Part shown: piece after piece, positions 1-9,100 of the stretch
Layout of the letters: each line of letters opens with the position of its first letter
Numbering within the stretch: the stretch's first letter is position 1
Assembly: GCF_003952365.1 (NCBI RefSeq)
Contig: NZ_CP034443.1
Coordinates: 4,209,001-4,273,000, forward strand
Length of the DNA stretch: 64,000 nt
From: Mesorhizobium sp. M9A.F.Ca.ET.002.03.1.2
GTDB lineage: Bacteria > Pseudomonadota > Alphaproteobacteria > Rhizobiales > Rhizobiaceae
Reading direction: 5' to 3'
The notes under the pieces: generated by a model
What the model was told of the DNA's origin: nothing
Seen by the model: only the letters and a program-made list of their open reading frames with translations
Database searches by the model: none
Translations under genes and position numbers: made by a program

Positions 1-3000
1 CGGCTCCGGTTATAGCCGCTGGGGCGAGCTTGCCGTCACGCGCTGGCAGCCGGACCCGACCGAGGATCGGCTTGGCTCCTACATCTTCCTGCGCGATGCC
101 GGCACCGGCGACTGGTGGTCGGCCACCGCCGAGCCCAAGCGTGCCCCCGACGAAGTGGTGCAGACGCTGTTCTCCGACGACAAGGCGAGCTTCGTCAAAT
201 CGCTGGGATCGCTGCGTTCGGAGGTCGAATGCATCGTCATCTCGGAGGGAAACGGCGAAGGCAGGCGGGTGACGCTCTACAATGACGGCGCGGTCGACCG
301 GCATATTGAAGTGACCTCTTTTGCCGAACTGGTGCTGGGCTCTGACGTATCCGACAACGCGCATCCGGCCTTCTCGAAAATGTTCGTGGAAACCGAGATC
401 GCTGCGAATAACGCGGCGATCTTCGCCACAAGGCGCAAGCGGGAAGCGAACGAGCCTGACGTCACCATGGTGCATTTCGTCACCGATCCGTCCGGGTCGA
501 CGCGCGACGCCGAGGCCGAGACCGACCGGCGCGCCTTCATCGGCCGCGGCCGTACCATTGCCGAGGCCGCCGCCTTCGATCCCGGCGCCAAGCTCGGCGG
601 CCATTCCGGCTTCACGCTGGATCCGGTTGCCGCACTTCGCCGGCAGGTGCGCGTGCCGGCCAACAAGAAGATCTCGCTGACCTTCTGGACTGCCGTCGGC
701 GCCAACCGTGCCGAACTCGAAGAAGCCGTTGCGCGGCTCGATCATCCGGAAGCCTTCGCCCGCCAGGCGATGCTCGCCTGGACCCGCTCGCAGGTGCAGA
801 CCCGTCATCTCGGCCTCAGCCTGGCCGACGCCGCCAATGTGCAGAAGCTGGCACGCTATTTGATCTATCCCGATCCGTTCCTGCGCCTTCCGGCCGAATC
901 GATCGCCTCCGGGCTCGGCAGGCAGTCCAGCCTGTGGCCGACCAGCATATCCGGCGACCTTCCGATTTTCCTGGTCAGGATTGGCGACGTCGCCGACCTG
1001 GAGATCATCGCCCAGGCGCTCCGCTTCCAGGAATACATGCGCGCCCGCGGCATGATGATCGACTTTGTCGTCGTCAACGAGCAGGCTTCATCCTACGTGC
1101 AGGATCTGCAACGGGCGGTCGAAACGCTGTGCGAAAACAGCCGCCTGCGCGGCAAGGAACTCGGACCCCGCCAGCACATCTTCGCGGTGCGCCGCGACCT
1201 GATGGACGAGACGACCTACAAGACGTTGCTCGCCGTAGCCCGCGTCGTCCTGCACACGCGCAACGGTACCATCTTCGATCAGATCGAGCGCGCCGAGGCC
1301 GCCGCGCTGCAAGCGCGGGACGCCTTGCAGCCGGTAGGTGCCGCAGCCTTTCGCGAACCATCTTCGCCTGCACCACAGACATGGGCTGCTCAGGCCTCGA
1401 TCGAAGGTGGTGCCGATGGCAGCGGGCTTAACCAATGGAACGGTTTTGGCGGCTTCGACGGCGACGGACGCCATTATGTCGTGCGCCTTGCTGGCCGGCG
1501 CACGACGCCGCAGCCCTGGATCAACGTCATTTCCAACGCCTCGTTCGGTTTCCATGTTTCGGCTGAAGGAGCTGCCTTCACCTGGAGCCGAAACAGCCGC
1601 GACTATCAATTGACGCCGTGGGCGAACGACCCGGTTACCAACCGCCCCGGCGAGGGCATCTATATTTACGATCATGCCAGCGGCCGGGCGTTCTCTCCGA
1701 TGGCCGCCGTCGTGCGCGATCCAGCCATGACCTACGAAACATGGCACGGGCAGGGTTTTTCGACCTTCCGTTCGAGGCGCGGGCCGCTGTCGATGGACCT
1801 TACCCATGTGGTGGATCCGGTCGATCCGGTGAAAATCTCCCGATTGCGCATCCAGAATTCGGGTTCGGTGCCGGCGCGCCTGCGCGTCTATGCCTATGCG
1901 GAGTGGGTTCTTGGCAGCCATCGTTCGCGCACGGCGGCGACGATCGTTCCGTCCAGGGATGCCGCGACGGGCGCGTTGCTGGCGCAAAATCCCTACGGGC
2001 TCGACTTCAGCAAGCGGATCGCCTTCCTGGCCGCCGACAGCGCGGCACAGTCGGTCACGGCCGACCGCGGCGAGTTCATCGGCCGGCACGGCACCAGCGA
2101 ACTTCCGCAGGCTGTGCTCAGCGGCGCCAGCCTGTCCGGCCGCGTCGAGGCCGGCGACGATCCTTGTGCTGCAATCGCACGCGACATCGACATCCCTGCC
2201 GGCGGCGACGTGACGCTGCTGTGGCTGCTCGGCGATGCAGCCTCTGCCGAGGAAGCCAGCGTCCTGGTGCAGCATCATCGCGGCAAGGATTTCGATCAGC
2301 GGCTGGCTGACAACGAGCGCACGTGGCGAGGGTTCCTCGACACCATCCAGGTCGAGACTCCGGACAAGGCGCTCGACGCCATGGTCAACCACTGGTTGCC
2401 CTATCAGAGCCTTGCCTGCCGCATCCGCGCTCGCTCCGCCTTTTACCAGGCGAGCGGCGCCTTCGGCTTCCGCGATCAGTTGCAGGACACGCTGGCCCTG
2501 CTTGCCCATGATCCGAAACTGGCGCGCGACCAGATCCTCAACGCGGCGCGGCGGCAATTCCCCGAAGGCGACGTGCAGCACTGGTGGCTGCCGCGCAGCG
2601 AGGCAGGCGTCCGCACCATGATTTCCGACGACGTGGTCTGGCTCGCCCATGCCACGGCCCACTACTTGCTGGTGACCGGCGACACCGCGATCCTCAGGGA
2701 GCAACTGCCCTTCATCGAAGGGCAGGCGCTGGAAGAAGGCGAGCATGACGCCTTCTTCACCCCGGAGGTCTCGAAGAAGACCGCTTCGCTCTATGATCAT
2801 TGCGCGCGCGCGCTCGACCTTGCCGTCAAGCGCAGCAGCCCCGCCGGGCTGCCGCTGATCCTCGGTGGCGACTGGAACGACGGCATGAACCGTGTCGGCG
2901 AGCACGGCAAGGGCGAGAGCGTCTGGCTGGGCTGGTTCCTGCTGAAGACGTTGGGTGACTTTGCTGCTGTCGCCAAGGCGGAAGGCGACACCAAGCGCGC

Positions 3001-3826
3001 GCAAGCCTGGACAAAACACGCCGACGTGCTGAAGCGGGCGCTGGAAAGCACGGCCTGGGATGGTGAGTGGTATCGCCGCGGCAGCTTCGATGACGGCACG
3101 CCGCTGGGGTCGCGCGGTTCGCAGGAGTGCAAGATCGACTCGATTGCCCAGTCGTGGAGCGTGCTGTCGGGCGAGGGCGATCCGGCGCGGTCAACCACGG
3201 CGATGCAGCAGGCGATGAAAATGCTCGTCGACGACGAGCTCAAGATCGTCAAGCTTTTCACCCCGCCCTTCTCCAGGACGGAACAGAACCCGGGCTACAT
3301 CAAGAGTTACCCGCCGGGTGTCCGTGAGAACGGTGGCCAGTACACCCATGCGGCGACATGGTTCGTCATAGCTCTCGCCGAAATGGGACGCACCGACGAC
3401 GCCTACCGCTGTTTCTCGATGCTCAATCCGGTCAACCACGCGCTCGACGAGGCCGCTGCCGAAACCTACCGCGTCGAGCCTTATGTCGTCGCGGCCGACG
3501 TCTACGCCGGCCAAGGCAAGGGCGGCCGCGGCGGCTGGACCTGGTATACCGGCTCGGCCGGCTGGCTTTATCGCGCGGCGGTCGAAGGCATCCTCGGCAT
3601 CGAGCGCAGGGGAGAGCGCATCCAATTCAGGCCGAAACTCCCCAGCCATTGGGACGGTTATGCAGCAACGCTCAAGGTGCTGGGGGCCGAGCTGAGGGTT
3701 CGCGTTATCCGCGACACCAAGGCCAAAGCCATCTCGCTTGAGGTAAATGGTAAAAAGACGAAGGCTGCGTCTTTCGAACCGAAAGCCGGCGAAAAGTCTG
3801 AAGTGGTCGTCAGGATACCAGCGTAG
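1..3826 (+). CDS. ndvB: Cyclic beta-1,2-glucan synthase, C-terminal part (5' end outside window)
   Basis: The reading frame is open from base 2, so this is the 3' part of a longer gene; the first in-window ATG/GTG codons are internal. About 1,275 residues are visible, while NdvB/ChvB proteins are usually around 2,800. The visible part begins with a carbohydrate-binding-like stretch (SRWGELAVTRWQ), has a middle region rich in Trp/Tyr, and ends in a GH94 phosphorylase-like catalytic domain containing GGDWNDGMNRVG near base 2864 and a GWTWYTGSAGW motif near 3535. Family knowledge: this inner-membrane enzyme polymerises UDP-glucose into cyclic beta-1,2-glucans, and the GH94 part controls chain length. 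The exporter gene ndvA follows 360 bp downstream on the same strand, which supports the call. The stop is TAG at 3824. Confidence 0.95.
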   Translation, partial: GSGYSRWGELAVTRWQPDPTEDRLGSYIFLRDAGTGDWWSATAEPKRAPDEVVQTLFSDDKASFVKSLGSLRSEVECIVISEGNGEGRRVTLYNDGAVDRHIEVTSFAELVLGSDVSDNAHPAFSKMFVETEIAANNAAIFATRRKREANEPDVTMVHFVTDPSGSTRDAEAETDRRAFIGRGRTIAEAAAFDPGAKLGGHSGFTLDPVAALRRQVRVPANKKISLTFWTAVGANRAELEEAVARLDHPEAFARQAMLAWTRSQVQTRHLGLSLADAANVQKLARYLIYPDPFLRLPAESIASGLGRQSSLWPTSISGDLPIFLVRIGDVADLEIIAQALRFQEYMRARGMMIDFVVVNEQASSYVQDLQRAVETLCENSRLRGKELGPRQHIFAVRRDLMDETTYKTLLAVARVVLHTRNGTIFDQIERAEAAALQARDALQPVGAAAFREPSSPAPQTWAAQASIEGGADGSGLNQWNGFGGFDGDGRHYVVRLAGRRTTPQPWINVISNASFGFHVSAEGAAFTWSRNSRDYQLTPWANDPVTNRPGEGIYIYDHASGRAFSPMAAVVRDPAMTYETWHGQGFSTFRSRRGPLSMDLTHVVDPVDPVKISRLRIQNSGSVPARLRVYAYAEWVLGSHRSRTAATIVPSRDAATGALLAQNPYGLDFSKRIAFLAADSAAQSVTADRGEFIGRHGTSELPQAVLSGASLSGRVEAGDDPCAAIARDIDIPAGGDVTLLWLLGDAASAEEASVLVQHHRGKDFDQRLADNERTWRGFLDTIQVETPDKALDAMVNHWLPYQSLACRIRARSAFYQASGAFGFRDQLQDTLALLAHDPKLARDQILNAARRQFPEGDVQHWWLPRSEAGVRTMISDDVVWLAHATAHYLLVTGDTAILREQLPFIEGQALEEGEHDAFFTPEVSKKTASLYDHCARALDLAVKRSSPAGLPLILGGDWNDGMNRVGEHGKGESVWLGWFLLKTLGDFAAVAKAEGDTKRAQAWTKHADVLKRALESTAWDGEWYRRGSFDDGTPLGSRGSQECKIDSIAQSWSVLSGEGDPARSTTAMQQAMKMLVDDELKIVKLFTPPFSRTEQNPGYIKSYPPGVRENGGQYTHAATWFVIALAEMGRTDDAYRCFSMLNPVNHALDEAAAETYRVEPYVVAADVYAGQGKGGRGGWTWYTGSAGWLYRAAVEGILGIERRGERIQFRPKLPSHWDGYAATLKVLGAELRVRVIRDTKAKAISLEVNGKKTKAASFEPKAGEKSEVVVRIPA

Positions 3827-4186
3827 TTTCAAGGATTTGGAGCGTCTTTGCACGTCTTGAGGGCGCGCGTTGCTTAAGGATGCTCTGCCAATTCTATTGC
3901 GCATGAGTTTTCCGAAAAGCCGGTACAGGCTTTCGGGACACGTACATAACCACTTGCTGATTAAAATTGCGGCAGTGCTTCCAGCCTGCCACGATTTTGC
4001 CGCAAGGCTGACATTTTACCTTTTTTCTCAAACCGTTAGGTGATCACGGCAGATTTCGGAACGTCGCTATCTTTTGTTCGCGAAATGGGAACTGAAGAGG
4101 TACACGGGCATTGTTTCGCGACACGTCAACAGGTACGAGTCAGAAAATGATGCAGTGCACAATAACAATTTGCCGGAGTAGCTGAA
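3827..4186. other. Intergenic region between ndvB and ndvA
   Basis: 360 bp with no convincing ORF and a lower GC content than its neighbours. It contains an imperfect hairpin, CCGAAAAGCC at 3912-3921 against GGCTTTCGG at 3928-3936, next to GCATGA. That matches the core of the GAGCATGATC/TTTTCCGAA palindromic repeat family seen again at 40293-40382, so it is probably a decayed copy. The rest (3940-4186) presumably holds the ndvA promoter; I could not identify boxes with confidence. Confidence 0.5.
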
Positions 4187-5959
4187 GTGTCCCTTCTGCA
4201 AATCTACTGGAGAGCGCTCGGTTATCTCGCCGCCGACAGAAAACGCGTGGCGTTTATCTGCGGGGCGAATGTCGCGCTTGCCATTATCGCCATCCTTGAG
4301 CCGATCATGTTCGGACGGGTGATCGATGCTATTTCGGACCGCGGCTCGGTCTTCTCGACGCTCGGGCTGTGGGCCGGTATCGGCGCCTTCAACATCGTTG
4401 CCTTCGTCCTGGTGGCGCGCGGCGCGGACCGCTTTGCCCATGCACGGCGCAGCGATGTCCTTTGCGAGTCGTTCGAACGCGTGATCACCATGCCGCTTGC
4501 GTGGCATCATCAGCGCGGCACCTCCAATTCCCTGCATACGCTTCTGCGCGCGGTCGAGACCTTGTTCAGCCTCTGGCTCGAGTTCATGAGGCAGCATCTG
4601 TCCACCGCCGTTGCGCTGGTTCTGCTGGTGCCGACGGCGCTCAGCATGGACATTCGCATGTCGATGGTCCTGCTGGCGCTGGGCGCGCTCTACGTCGGAA
4701 TCGGGCGGCTGGTGATGCGCCGTACCAAGGAAGGCCAGGCCTCCGTGGAGCGGCACTTCCACAAAGTGTTCGCGCATGTGAGCGACTCGGTCAGCAACGT
4801 CGCCGTGCTGCAGAGCTACAATCGCATCGGCCACGAGACCGACGCCTTGAAGCGCTATGTCAAGAATCTGCTCGATGCCCAGTATCCGGTGCTTGACTGG
4901 TGGGCATTGGCCAACGCTCTGCACCGCCTGTCGTCGACCATTTCGATGATGGTCGTGCTGTTGATCGGTTCCTATCTGGTCATGCATGGCCAATTGCGTA
5001 TCGGTGACGTCATCGCCTTTACGGGCTTTGCCACGCTGCTGATTGCCAGGCTCGACCAGATGTCGGCCTTCGCCAACCAGATTTCGGAAGCCAGGGCCAA
5101 GCTCGAGGAATTTTATCGCCTTGAGGACTCTGCGGCCGACGTCGCCGAGCCGGATGGGTTGCGCGACCTCGTCAACGTCACTGGTCATGTGCGCTTTGAA
5201 GACGTCAGCTTCGAATTCGCCAATTCGGGGCAGGGCGTGCACGACGTGTCATTCGAGGTCCACGCTGGCCAGACGGTGGCTATCGTCGGTCCGACGGGCG
5301 CCGGCAAGACCACGCTCATCAATCTTTTGCAGCGCGTCTTTGCGCCGTCCAGCGGCCGTATCCTGATCGATGGCATCGATACCCGCACGGTGACCCGTAA
5401 GTCGCTGCGCCACTCGATCGCTACCGTGTTCCAGGATGCGGGCCTGCTCAACCGCTCGATCGAGGACAATATCCGCGTCGGACGCGCCGAGGCGACCTAT
5501 GACGAGGTCCACGCCGCCGCCAATGCCGCAGCCGCGCAGGATTTCATCCTGTCGAAGAGCAACGGCTACGACACGGTCGTCGGCGAACGCGGCGGACAGC
5601 TTTCGGGAGGCGAGCGCCAGCGTATCGCGATCGCACGCGCCGTGCTGAAGGATTCGCCCATCCTGGTGCTCGACGAAGCGACCAGCGCGCTCGATGTCGA
5701 GACGGAAGACCGCGTCAAGGAAGCGATCGATGAGTTGCGGCGCGGCCGCACCACCTTCATCATTGCCCACCGCCTGACCACTGTTCGCGATGCCGATCTG
5801 GTCGTGTTCATGGACAAGGGCAAGGTGGTCGAAATGGGTGGCTTCACTGAGCTATCGCTGCGCAATGGCCGCTTTGCCAGCCTGCTGCGCGCCGGCGGTC
5901 TGCTCAACGACGAGGAAGTCCGTCGCCTCAGCCGCACCATCACGGACGAGGCCGCCTGA
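4187..5959 (+). CDS. ndvA: Cyclic beta-1,2-glucan ABC exporter, permease/ATPase fusion
   Basis: 590-aa half-transporter of the type I exporter family, the normal length for NdvA/ChvA. An N-terminal six-helix membrane domain (about residues 15-310) is followed by an ATPase domain with Walker A GPTGAGKTT near residue 367, signature LSGGERQR near 472 and Walker B LVLDEATSALD near 493. The start is GTG at 4187, giving MSLLQIYWRALGYL, the typical family N-terminus. NdvA moves cyclic beta-1,2-glucan from the cytoplasm to the periplasm using ATP; it is needed for hypo-osmotic adaptation and plant nodule invasion in rhizobia. Its location just after ndvB makes the substrate assignment much stronger than for an orphan exporter. 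Confidence 0.95.
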   Translation: MSLLQIYWRALGYLAADRKRVAFICGANVALAIIAILEPIMFGRVIDAISDRGSVFSTLGLWAGIGAFNIVAFVLVARGADRFAHARRSDVLCESFERVITMPLAWHHQRGTSNSLHTLLRAVETLFSLWLEFMRQHLSTAVALVLLVPTALSMDIRMSMVLLALGALYVGIGRLVMRRTKEGQASVERHFHKVFAHVSDSVSNVAVLQSYNRIGHETDALKRYVKNLLDAQYPVLDWWALANALHRLSSTISMMVVLLIGSYLVMHGQLRIGDVIAFTGFATLLIARLDQMSAFANQISEARAKLEEFYRLEDSAADVAEPDGLRDLVNVTGHVRFEDVSFEFANSGQGVHDVSFEVHAGQTVAIVGPTGAGKTTLINLLQRVFAPSSGRILIDGIDTRTVTRKSLRHSIATVFQDAGLLNRSIEDNIRVGRAEATYDEVHAAANAAAAQDFILSKSNGYDTVVGERGGQLSGGERQRIAIARAVLKDSPILVLDEATSALDVETEDRVKEAIDELRRGRTTFIIAHRLTTVRDADLVVFMDKGKVVEMGGFTELSLRNGRFASLLRAGGLLNDEEVRRLSRTITDEAA

Positions 5960-5969
5960 ACAGGTGCTG

Positions 5970-6000
5970 CTTCCCTTCTCCCCTCGTGGGAGAAGGGAAG
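5970..6000. repeat. Short palindromic repeat, CTTCTCCC family
   Basis: A perfect inverted repeat: 13-bp arms at 5970-5982 and 5988-6000 around a CTCGT loop, located 10 bp after the ndvA stop. Related palindromes flank the IS at 36.4/37.6 kb and follow parC at 54.5 kb. There is no T-tract, so it is a dispersed intergenic repeat rather than an intrinsic terminator, although the hairpin may stabilise the 3' end of the mRNA. Confidence 0.75.
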
Positions 6001-6062
6001 ACCCCGCCTACGACACGGCGCTGTAGTTGCCCCAAACGCATCGGCGGTTTATGTAAAGCCGC

Positions 6063-6815
6063 ATGAGTGATATGACTTCACGCCTCAGCGGCTGGATGGA
6101 TTTCGCCAACCCGACGCGGTTTGTCGGGTTGGCCGACAAGGTGGTGCCGTGGCTGGCGACCAGTGCCACACTCATCCTGGCCGCCGGGCTCTATATGAGC
6201 TTCACGGCGCCGGAGGATTTCCAGCAAGGCATCACCGTGCGCATCATGTATATCCATGTGCCCTTCGCCTGGCTGGCCATGATGTGTTTCACGCTGATGG
6301 CGGTTTCCGCGTTGGGTACGCTGGTATGGCGCCATCCGCTGGCCGATGTCTCGCTGAAATCGGCGGCACCCATCGGCGCCGTCTTTACAGCGCTCGCGCT
6401 TATCACCGGTTCGATCTGGGGCAAGCCGATGTGGGGCACCTGGTGGGTGTGGGACGCGCGGCTGACCTCGGTCTTCGTGCTGTTTTTGATGTATCTCGGC
6501 ATCATCGCGCTGACGCGGGCACTCGACGATGCCGCACGTGCCGCCTGGGCCGCCGCAATCATCACTCTGGTCGGCTTCATCAACATCCCGATCATCAAAT
6601 TCTCGGTCGACTGGTGGAACACGCTGCATCAGCCGGCTTCGGTGTTCCGGCTCGGCGGGCCGACCATCGATCCCAGCCTGTTGTGGCCATTGCTGGTCAT
6701 GGCTCTGGGTTTTACCGTGCTGTTCTTCGCGCTGCATCTGATGGCGATGCGCACCGAAATCCGGCGGCGCCGTGTCAATTCCATGCGCCGCATCGCAGCG
6801 AGGCAGGCTAACTGA
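6063..6815 (+). CDS. ccmC: Cytochrome c maturation heme-handling protein CcmC
   Basis: 250 aa with six predicted membrane helices. The diagnostic WGTWWVWDAR (tryptophan-rich periplasmic motif) lies near residues 124-133, flanked by conserved periplasmic histidines (for example in IHVPFAW near 62). CcmC binds heme in the periplasm and, with CcmD, passes it to the chaperone CcmE. The start is ATG at 6063; a weak Shine-Dalgarno-like stretch precedes it. What is odd is the context: ccmA, ccmB, ccmD and the thiol-disulfide gene that usually accompany ccmC are not within the window on either side. The neighbours are ndvA and a D-threonine aldolase-like gene, so the other ccm genes must be elsewhere or in another arrangement. 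Confidence 0.93.
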   Translation: MSDMTSRLSGWMDFANPTRFVGLADKVVPWLATSATLILAAGLYMSFTAPEDFQQGITVRIMYIHVPFAWLAMMCFTLMAVSALGTLVWRHPLADVSLKSAAPIGAVFTALALITGSIWGKPMWGTWWVWDARLTSVFVLFLMYLGIIALTRALDDAARAAWAAAIITLVGFINIPIIKFSVDWWNTLHQPASVFRLGGPTIDPSLLWPLLVMALGFTVLFFALHLMAMRTEIRRRRVNSMRRIAARQAN

Positions 6816-6827
6816 CCTCTGCCGAGT

Positions 6828-6885
6828 TCCTTCGCGCCCCTCCGGAAGGACAGAGGGGATGCTGTCCCGCCAGCGTTCTGAGAAA
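6828..6885. repeat. Dispersed repeat with hairpin
   Basis: The spacer after ccmC carries CCCCTC...GAGGGG arms around a GGAAGGACA centre. A fragment with the same TTCGCGCCCCTC, CTGTCCCGCC and GCGTTC words is found at about 45335-45376, so this is a dispersed intergenic element. No coding potential is seen. Confidence 0.5.
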
Positions 6886-6893
6886 TTCCGCAC

Positions 6894-7952
6894 TCACCCC
6901 ATGCGGCCGCGCGCCACCACCGGCAGCGTCTCCAGCACCCGTTCTCCGGCGATCAGGTGGACCTCGTCGAACAGATTGGTGACGACGCAGCAATGGTCGG
7001 GCACGACGCGCACGCGCTCGCCGATACGCAGCCTGGCGTCGCCGGAAAGCGTGATGTTGCCGTGCTCCTCGCTGAGGCCGGTGACGGTGGCGCCCGGAAC
7101 GCCCAGCAATTCGCCGAAATCCGCAAGCCCTAACGTGTCGCTGGACAAGGCCTTGCTGCCAGCATCGAGAATGGCCCGTGTCGGCGTCGGATGGCTGACC
7201 ACCGTAGACAGCACCGTCAGCGCGCAATCGTCGAGGCTTCCGACGCCTTTGGCCACCTGGTAGCGGTCGAGATAGATATACGTGCCGGGCCGGTATTCGG
7301 TGACGACGCTATCCTCGCCGGAACGCCACATGTCCGGCGTGCCGCCGCTGGAGATGCGTTCGCAGGCAAGGCCGGATGCGACGAGCGCCTGGCGCGCATC
7401 GGCGAGCCACGTCTCGGCCTCGGCGGCGCGGCCGGCCGCCGGATAGGTCATCAGCCCGCCGAAGGCCAGCCCCTTGGCCTTGTCGATCTCTCTGGCCAGT
7501 GCGACTGCCTCGCTGGCCGACTGGACGCCGCAGCGGCCCATGCCGGTGTCGCATTCCACCAACACCAGCAGCCGGTGGCCGGGATCGGTGAAGGTGGCCG
7601 CGAGACCGCCAAGCGTTTCCACGCTGTCTGATGTCACCGACAGCGTCACGCGGCCGTGCAGCGCCTTGAGGCGCTCCAGCTTGGCCCTGCCCAGAATGTT
7701 GTAAGGGAGAAAAATGTCGGTGAGGCCGGCATCGGCCATCACCTCGGCTTCACCGATCTTCTGGCAGGTGATGCCGACGGCGCCTGCTGCGACCTGCTTC
7801 TTTGCCCAGTAAGGCAGTTTGTGGGTCTTGATGTGCGGCCTGAGCTTCAGCCCGTGGCGGTCGGCATGGGCCTGCGCCCGCGCGATGTTGGCTTCGGCGC
7901 GGTCGACATCGATCAGGATCGCCGGCGTATCGAGGTCATCTATGCTGCGCAT
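6894..7952 (-). CDS. D-threonine aldolase / D-serine dehydratase-like PLP enzyme
   Basis: 352 aa of the alanine-racemase-fold (fold III PLP) DSD1 / D-threonine aldolase family. The N-terminal TIM barrel carries the PLP-lysine motif RPHIKTHK at about residues 39-46. The C-terminal beta domain has the PDHCC metal-binding motif typical of this family near residues 320-325. The frame is open 192 bp further upstream, but ATG at 7952 was chosen because MRSIDDLDTPAILID is the canonical start of the family and the longer form would run into the divergent gene's coding region. Likely reaction: cleavage of D-threonine (or D-3-hydroxyamino acids) to glycine plus aldehyde, or D-serine deamination; the two cannot be separated from sequence alone. 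A D-lyxose isomerase gene diverges 142 bp away. Confidence 0.88.
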   Translation of the reverse strand: MRSIDDLDTPAILIDVDRAEANIARAQAHADRHGLKLRPHIKTHKLPYWAKKQVAAGAVGITCQKIGEAEVMADAGLTDIFLPYNILGRAKLERLKALHGRVTLSVTSDSVETLGGLAATFTDPGHRLLVLVECDTGMGRCGVQSASEAVALAREIDKAKGLAFGGLMTYPAAGRAAEAETWLADARQALVASGLACERISSGGTPDMWRSGEDSVVTEYRPGTYIYLDRYQVAKGVGSLDDCALTVLSTVVSHPTPTRAILDAGSKALSSDTLGLADFGELLGVPGATVTGLSEEHGNITLSGDARLRIGERVRVVPDHCCVVTNLFDEVHLIAGERVLETLPVVARGRMG

Positions 7953-8094
7953 GGGATTGTCACCGTCAGGAATTCGCTCGAACTTATGGCCTTGATCGGA
8001 CCGGATGTCATGAGGCCAGCTCATGCAGTTTACGTCGACACCGGATCGGTGTTCGGCTATTCGGTCAGGCACCGCCTGAAGAAGGATCACGACC

Positions 8095-8781
8095 ATGAAA
8101 CGTTCCACCGTCAACGACATCATCCGCGATGCCGACGCCTTCATCCGCTCGTTCGGCTACATCATGCCGCCCTTCGCCTATTGGTCGCCGGAAGAGATGA
8201 AGGCGCGCCGGCAGGATTCGTCGGCAATCTTCTCCTCACGGCTTGGCTGGGACATCACCGACTACGGGCAGGGCAAGTTCGACGAGCTCGGCCTCTTCCT
8301 GTTCACCGTTCGCAACGGTCGCTACGAGGACATGAAGAAGGGCATGGGCATGCTCTATGCCGAGAAGATCATGATCTCGCGCAAGGACCAGCTGTCGCCG
8401 ATGCACCGCCACAACATCAAGGCCGAAGACATCATCAACCGTGGTGGCGGCAAGCTGGTGCTGGAACTGTTCATGCACGATCGCGATGGCGGCATCGATC
8501 CGAAGGCCGAGGTATCGGTGCCTGTCGACGGAACCATCCACAGGCTGCCGGCGGGCGGGCTCCTGAAGCTCGATCCGGGCCAGAGCGTCACGCTGCTGCC
8601 CGGCGTCTGGCACGCCTTCTGGGCCGAAGGCAAGGATGTGCTGATCGGCGAGGTGTCGACCGTCAATGACGATCTCACCGACAATGTCTTCCGCGAACCG
8701 ATCGGCCGCTTCGCGGACATCGACGAGGATGTCGCGCCGCTGCACCTGCTCGTGTCCGATTACGAGAAGTGGGTGGGGTGA
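8095..8781 (+). CDS. D-lyxose ketol-isomerase (cupin family)
   Basis: 228 aa, the usual length for this family. The cupin metal site is visible as the MHRHNIKAEDI motif (about residues 102-112), an acidic LELF segment (about 122-125) and GVWHAFWAEG (about 173-182). The N-terminus MKRSTVNDIIRDADAFI matches family members. It interconverts D-lyxose and D-xylulose with a divalent metal such as Mn2+. The start is ATG at 8095 with AGAAGGAT upstream. It is transcribed away from the D-threonine aldolase-like gene; no sugar transporter or kinase lies beside it, so its physiological substrate is open. Confidence 0.9.
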   Translation: MKRSTVNDIIRDADAFIRSFGYIMPPFAYWSPEEMKARRQDSSAIFSSRLGWDITDYGQGKFDELGLFLFTVRNGRYEDMKKGMGMLYAEKIMISRKDQLSPMHRHNIKAEDIINRGGGKLVLELFMHDRDGGIDPKAEVSVPVDGTIHRLPAGGLLKLDPGQSVTLLPGVWHAFWAEGKDVLIGEVSTVNDDLTDNVFREPIGRFADIDEDVAPLHLLVSDYEKWVG

Positions 8782-8803
8782 AGCAGGCGGCCACGCTGCC
8801 TCT

Positions 8804-9079
8804 CTATTTCGAGCGACTAAGGAGTCCCCGCAGCCTGCGCACTTCAGCAATCAGACGAGGGATGTCCTGCCAGGCGGCGGCCATGAAATCCTGATCCGCA
8901 GCCGTCGCGCCGGTCATTTCGATGTCTTCGCCGCGATCGGGGCCTTGCCCGGTTTGGATGAAATTCGATCCCCCGAGAAAATCCCGGCCCTCTACCCATG
9001 ATTTCCATGGGGCGGGCTGGGTCGCGGCGGTTCGAGCGTCCATTTCCTGGAATTCGAGTTCGGATAGTGAAGAGTTCAT
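8804..9079 (-). CDS. Small conserved-looking hypothetical protein
   Basis: 91 aa. I do not recognise a named family. The C-terminal half reads as a folded unit: WKSWVEGRDFLGG, then a GATAADQDFMAAAWQDIP segment, then a basic amphipathic helix ending RLIAEVRRLRG. Proteins with a similar DxDF(x)nDIPxLIAEVxRLR ending are common small rhizobial/phage-type hypotheticals. It starts 21 bp downstream of the RDD gene on the same strand, so it may be the last gene of the MoxR operon. The neighbouring D-lyxose isomerase converges with it. Coding is supported by spacing and composition only. Confidence 0.65.
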   Translation of the reverse strand: MNSSLSELEFQEMDARTAATQPAPWKSWVEGRDFLGGSNFIQTGQGPDRGEDIEMTGATAADQDFMAAAWQDIPRLIAEVRRLRGLLSRSK

Positions 9080-9100
9080 TGCGGCCTCATCGGTTCGCGG

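Noticed and set aside
1088..3019. A 643-codon open frame antisense to ndvB
   Set aside because: High-GC codon bias in ndvB leaves the opposite strand open; the translated product is Arg/Gly/Ala-rich without motifs, and ndvB itself is well supported.
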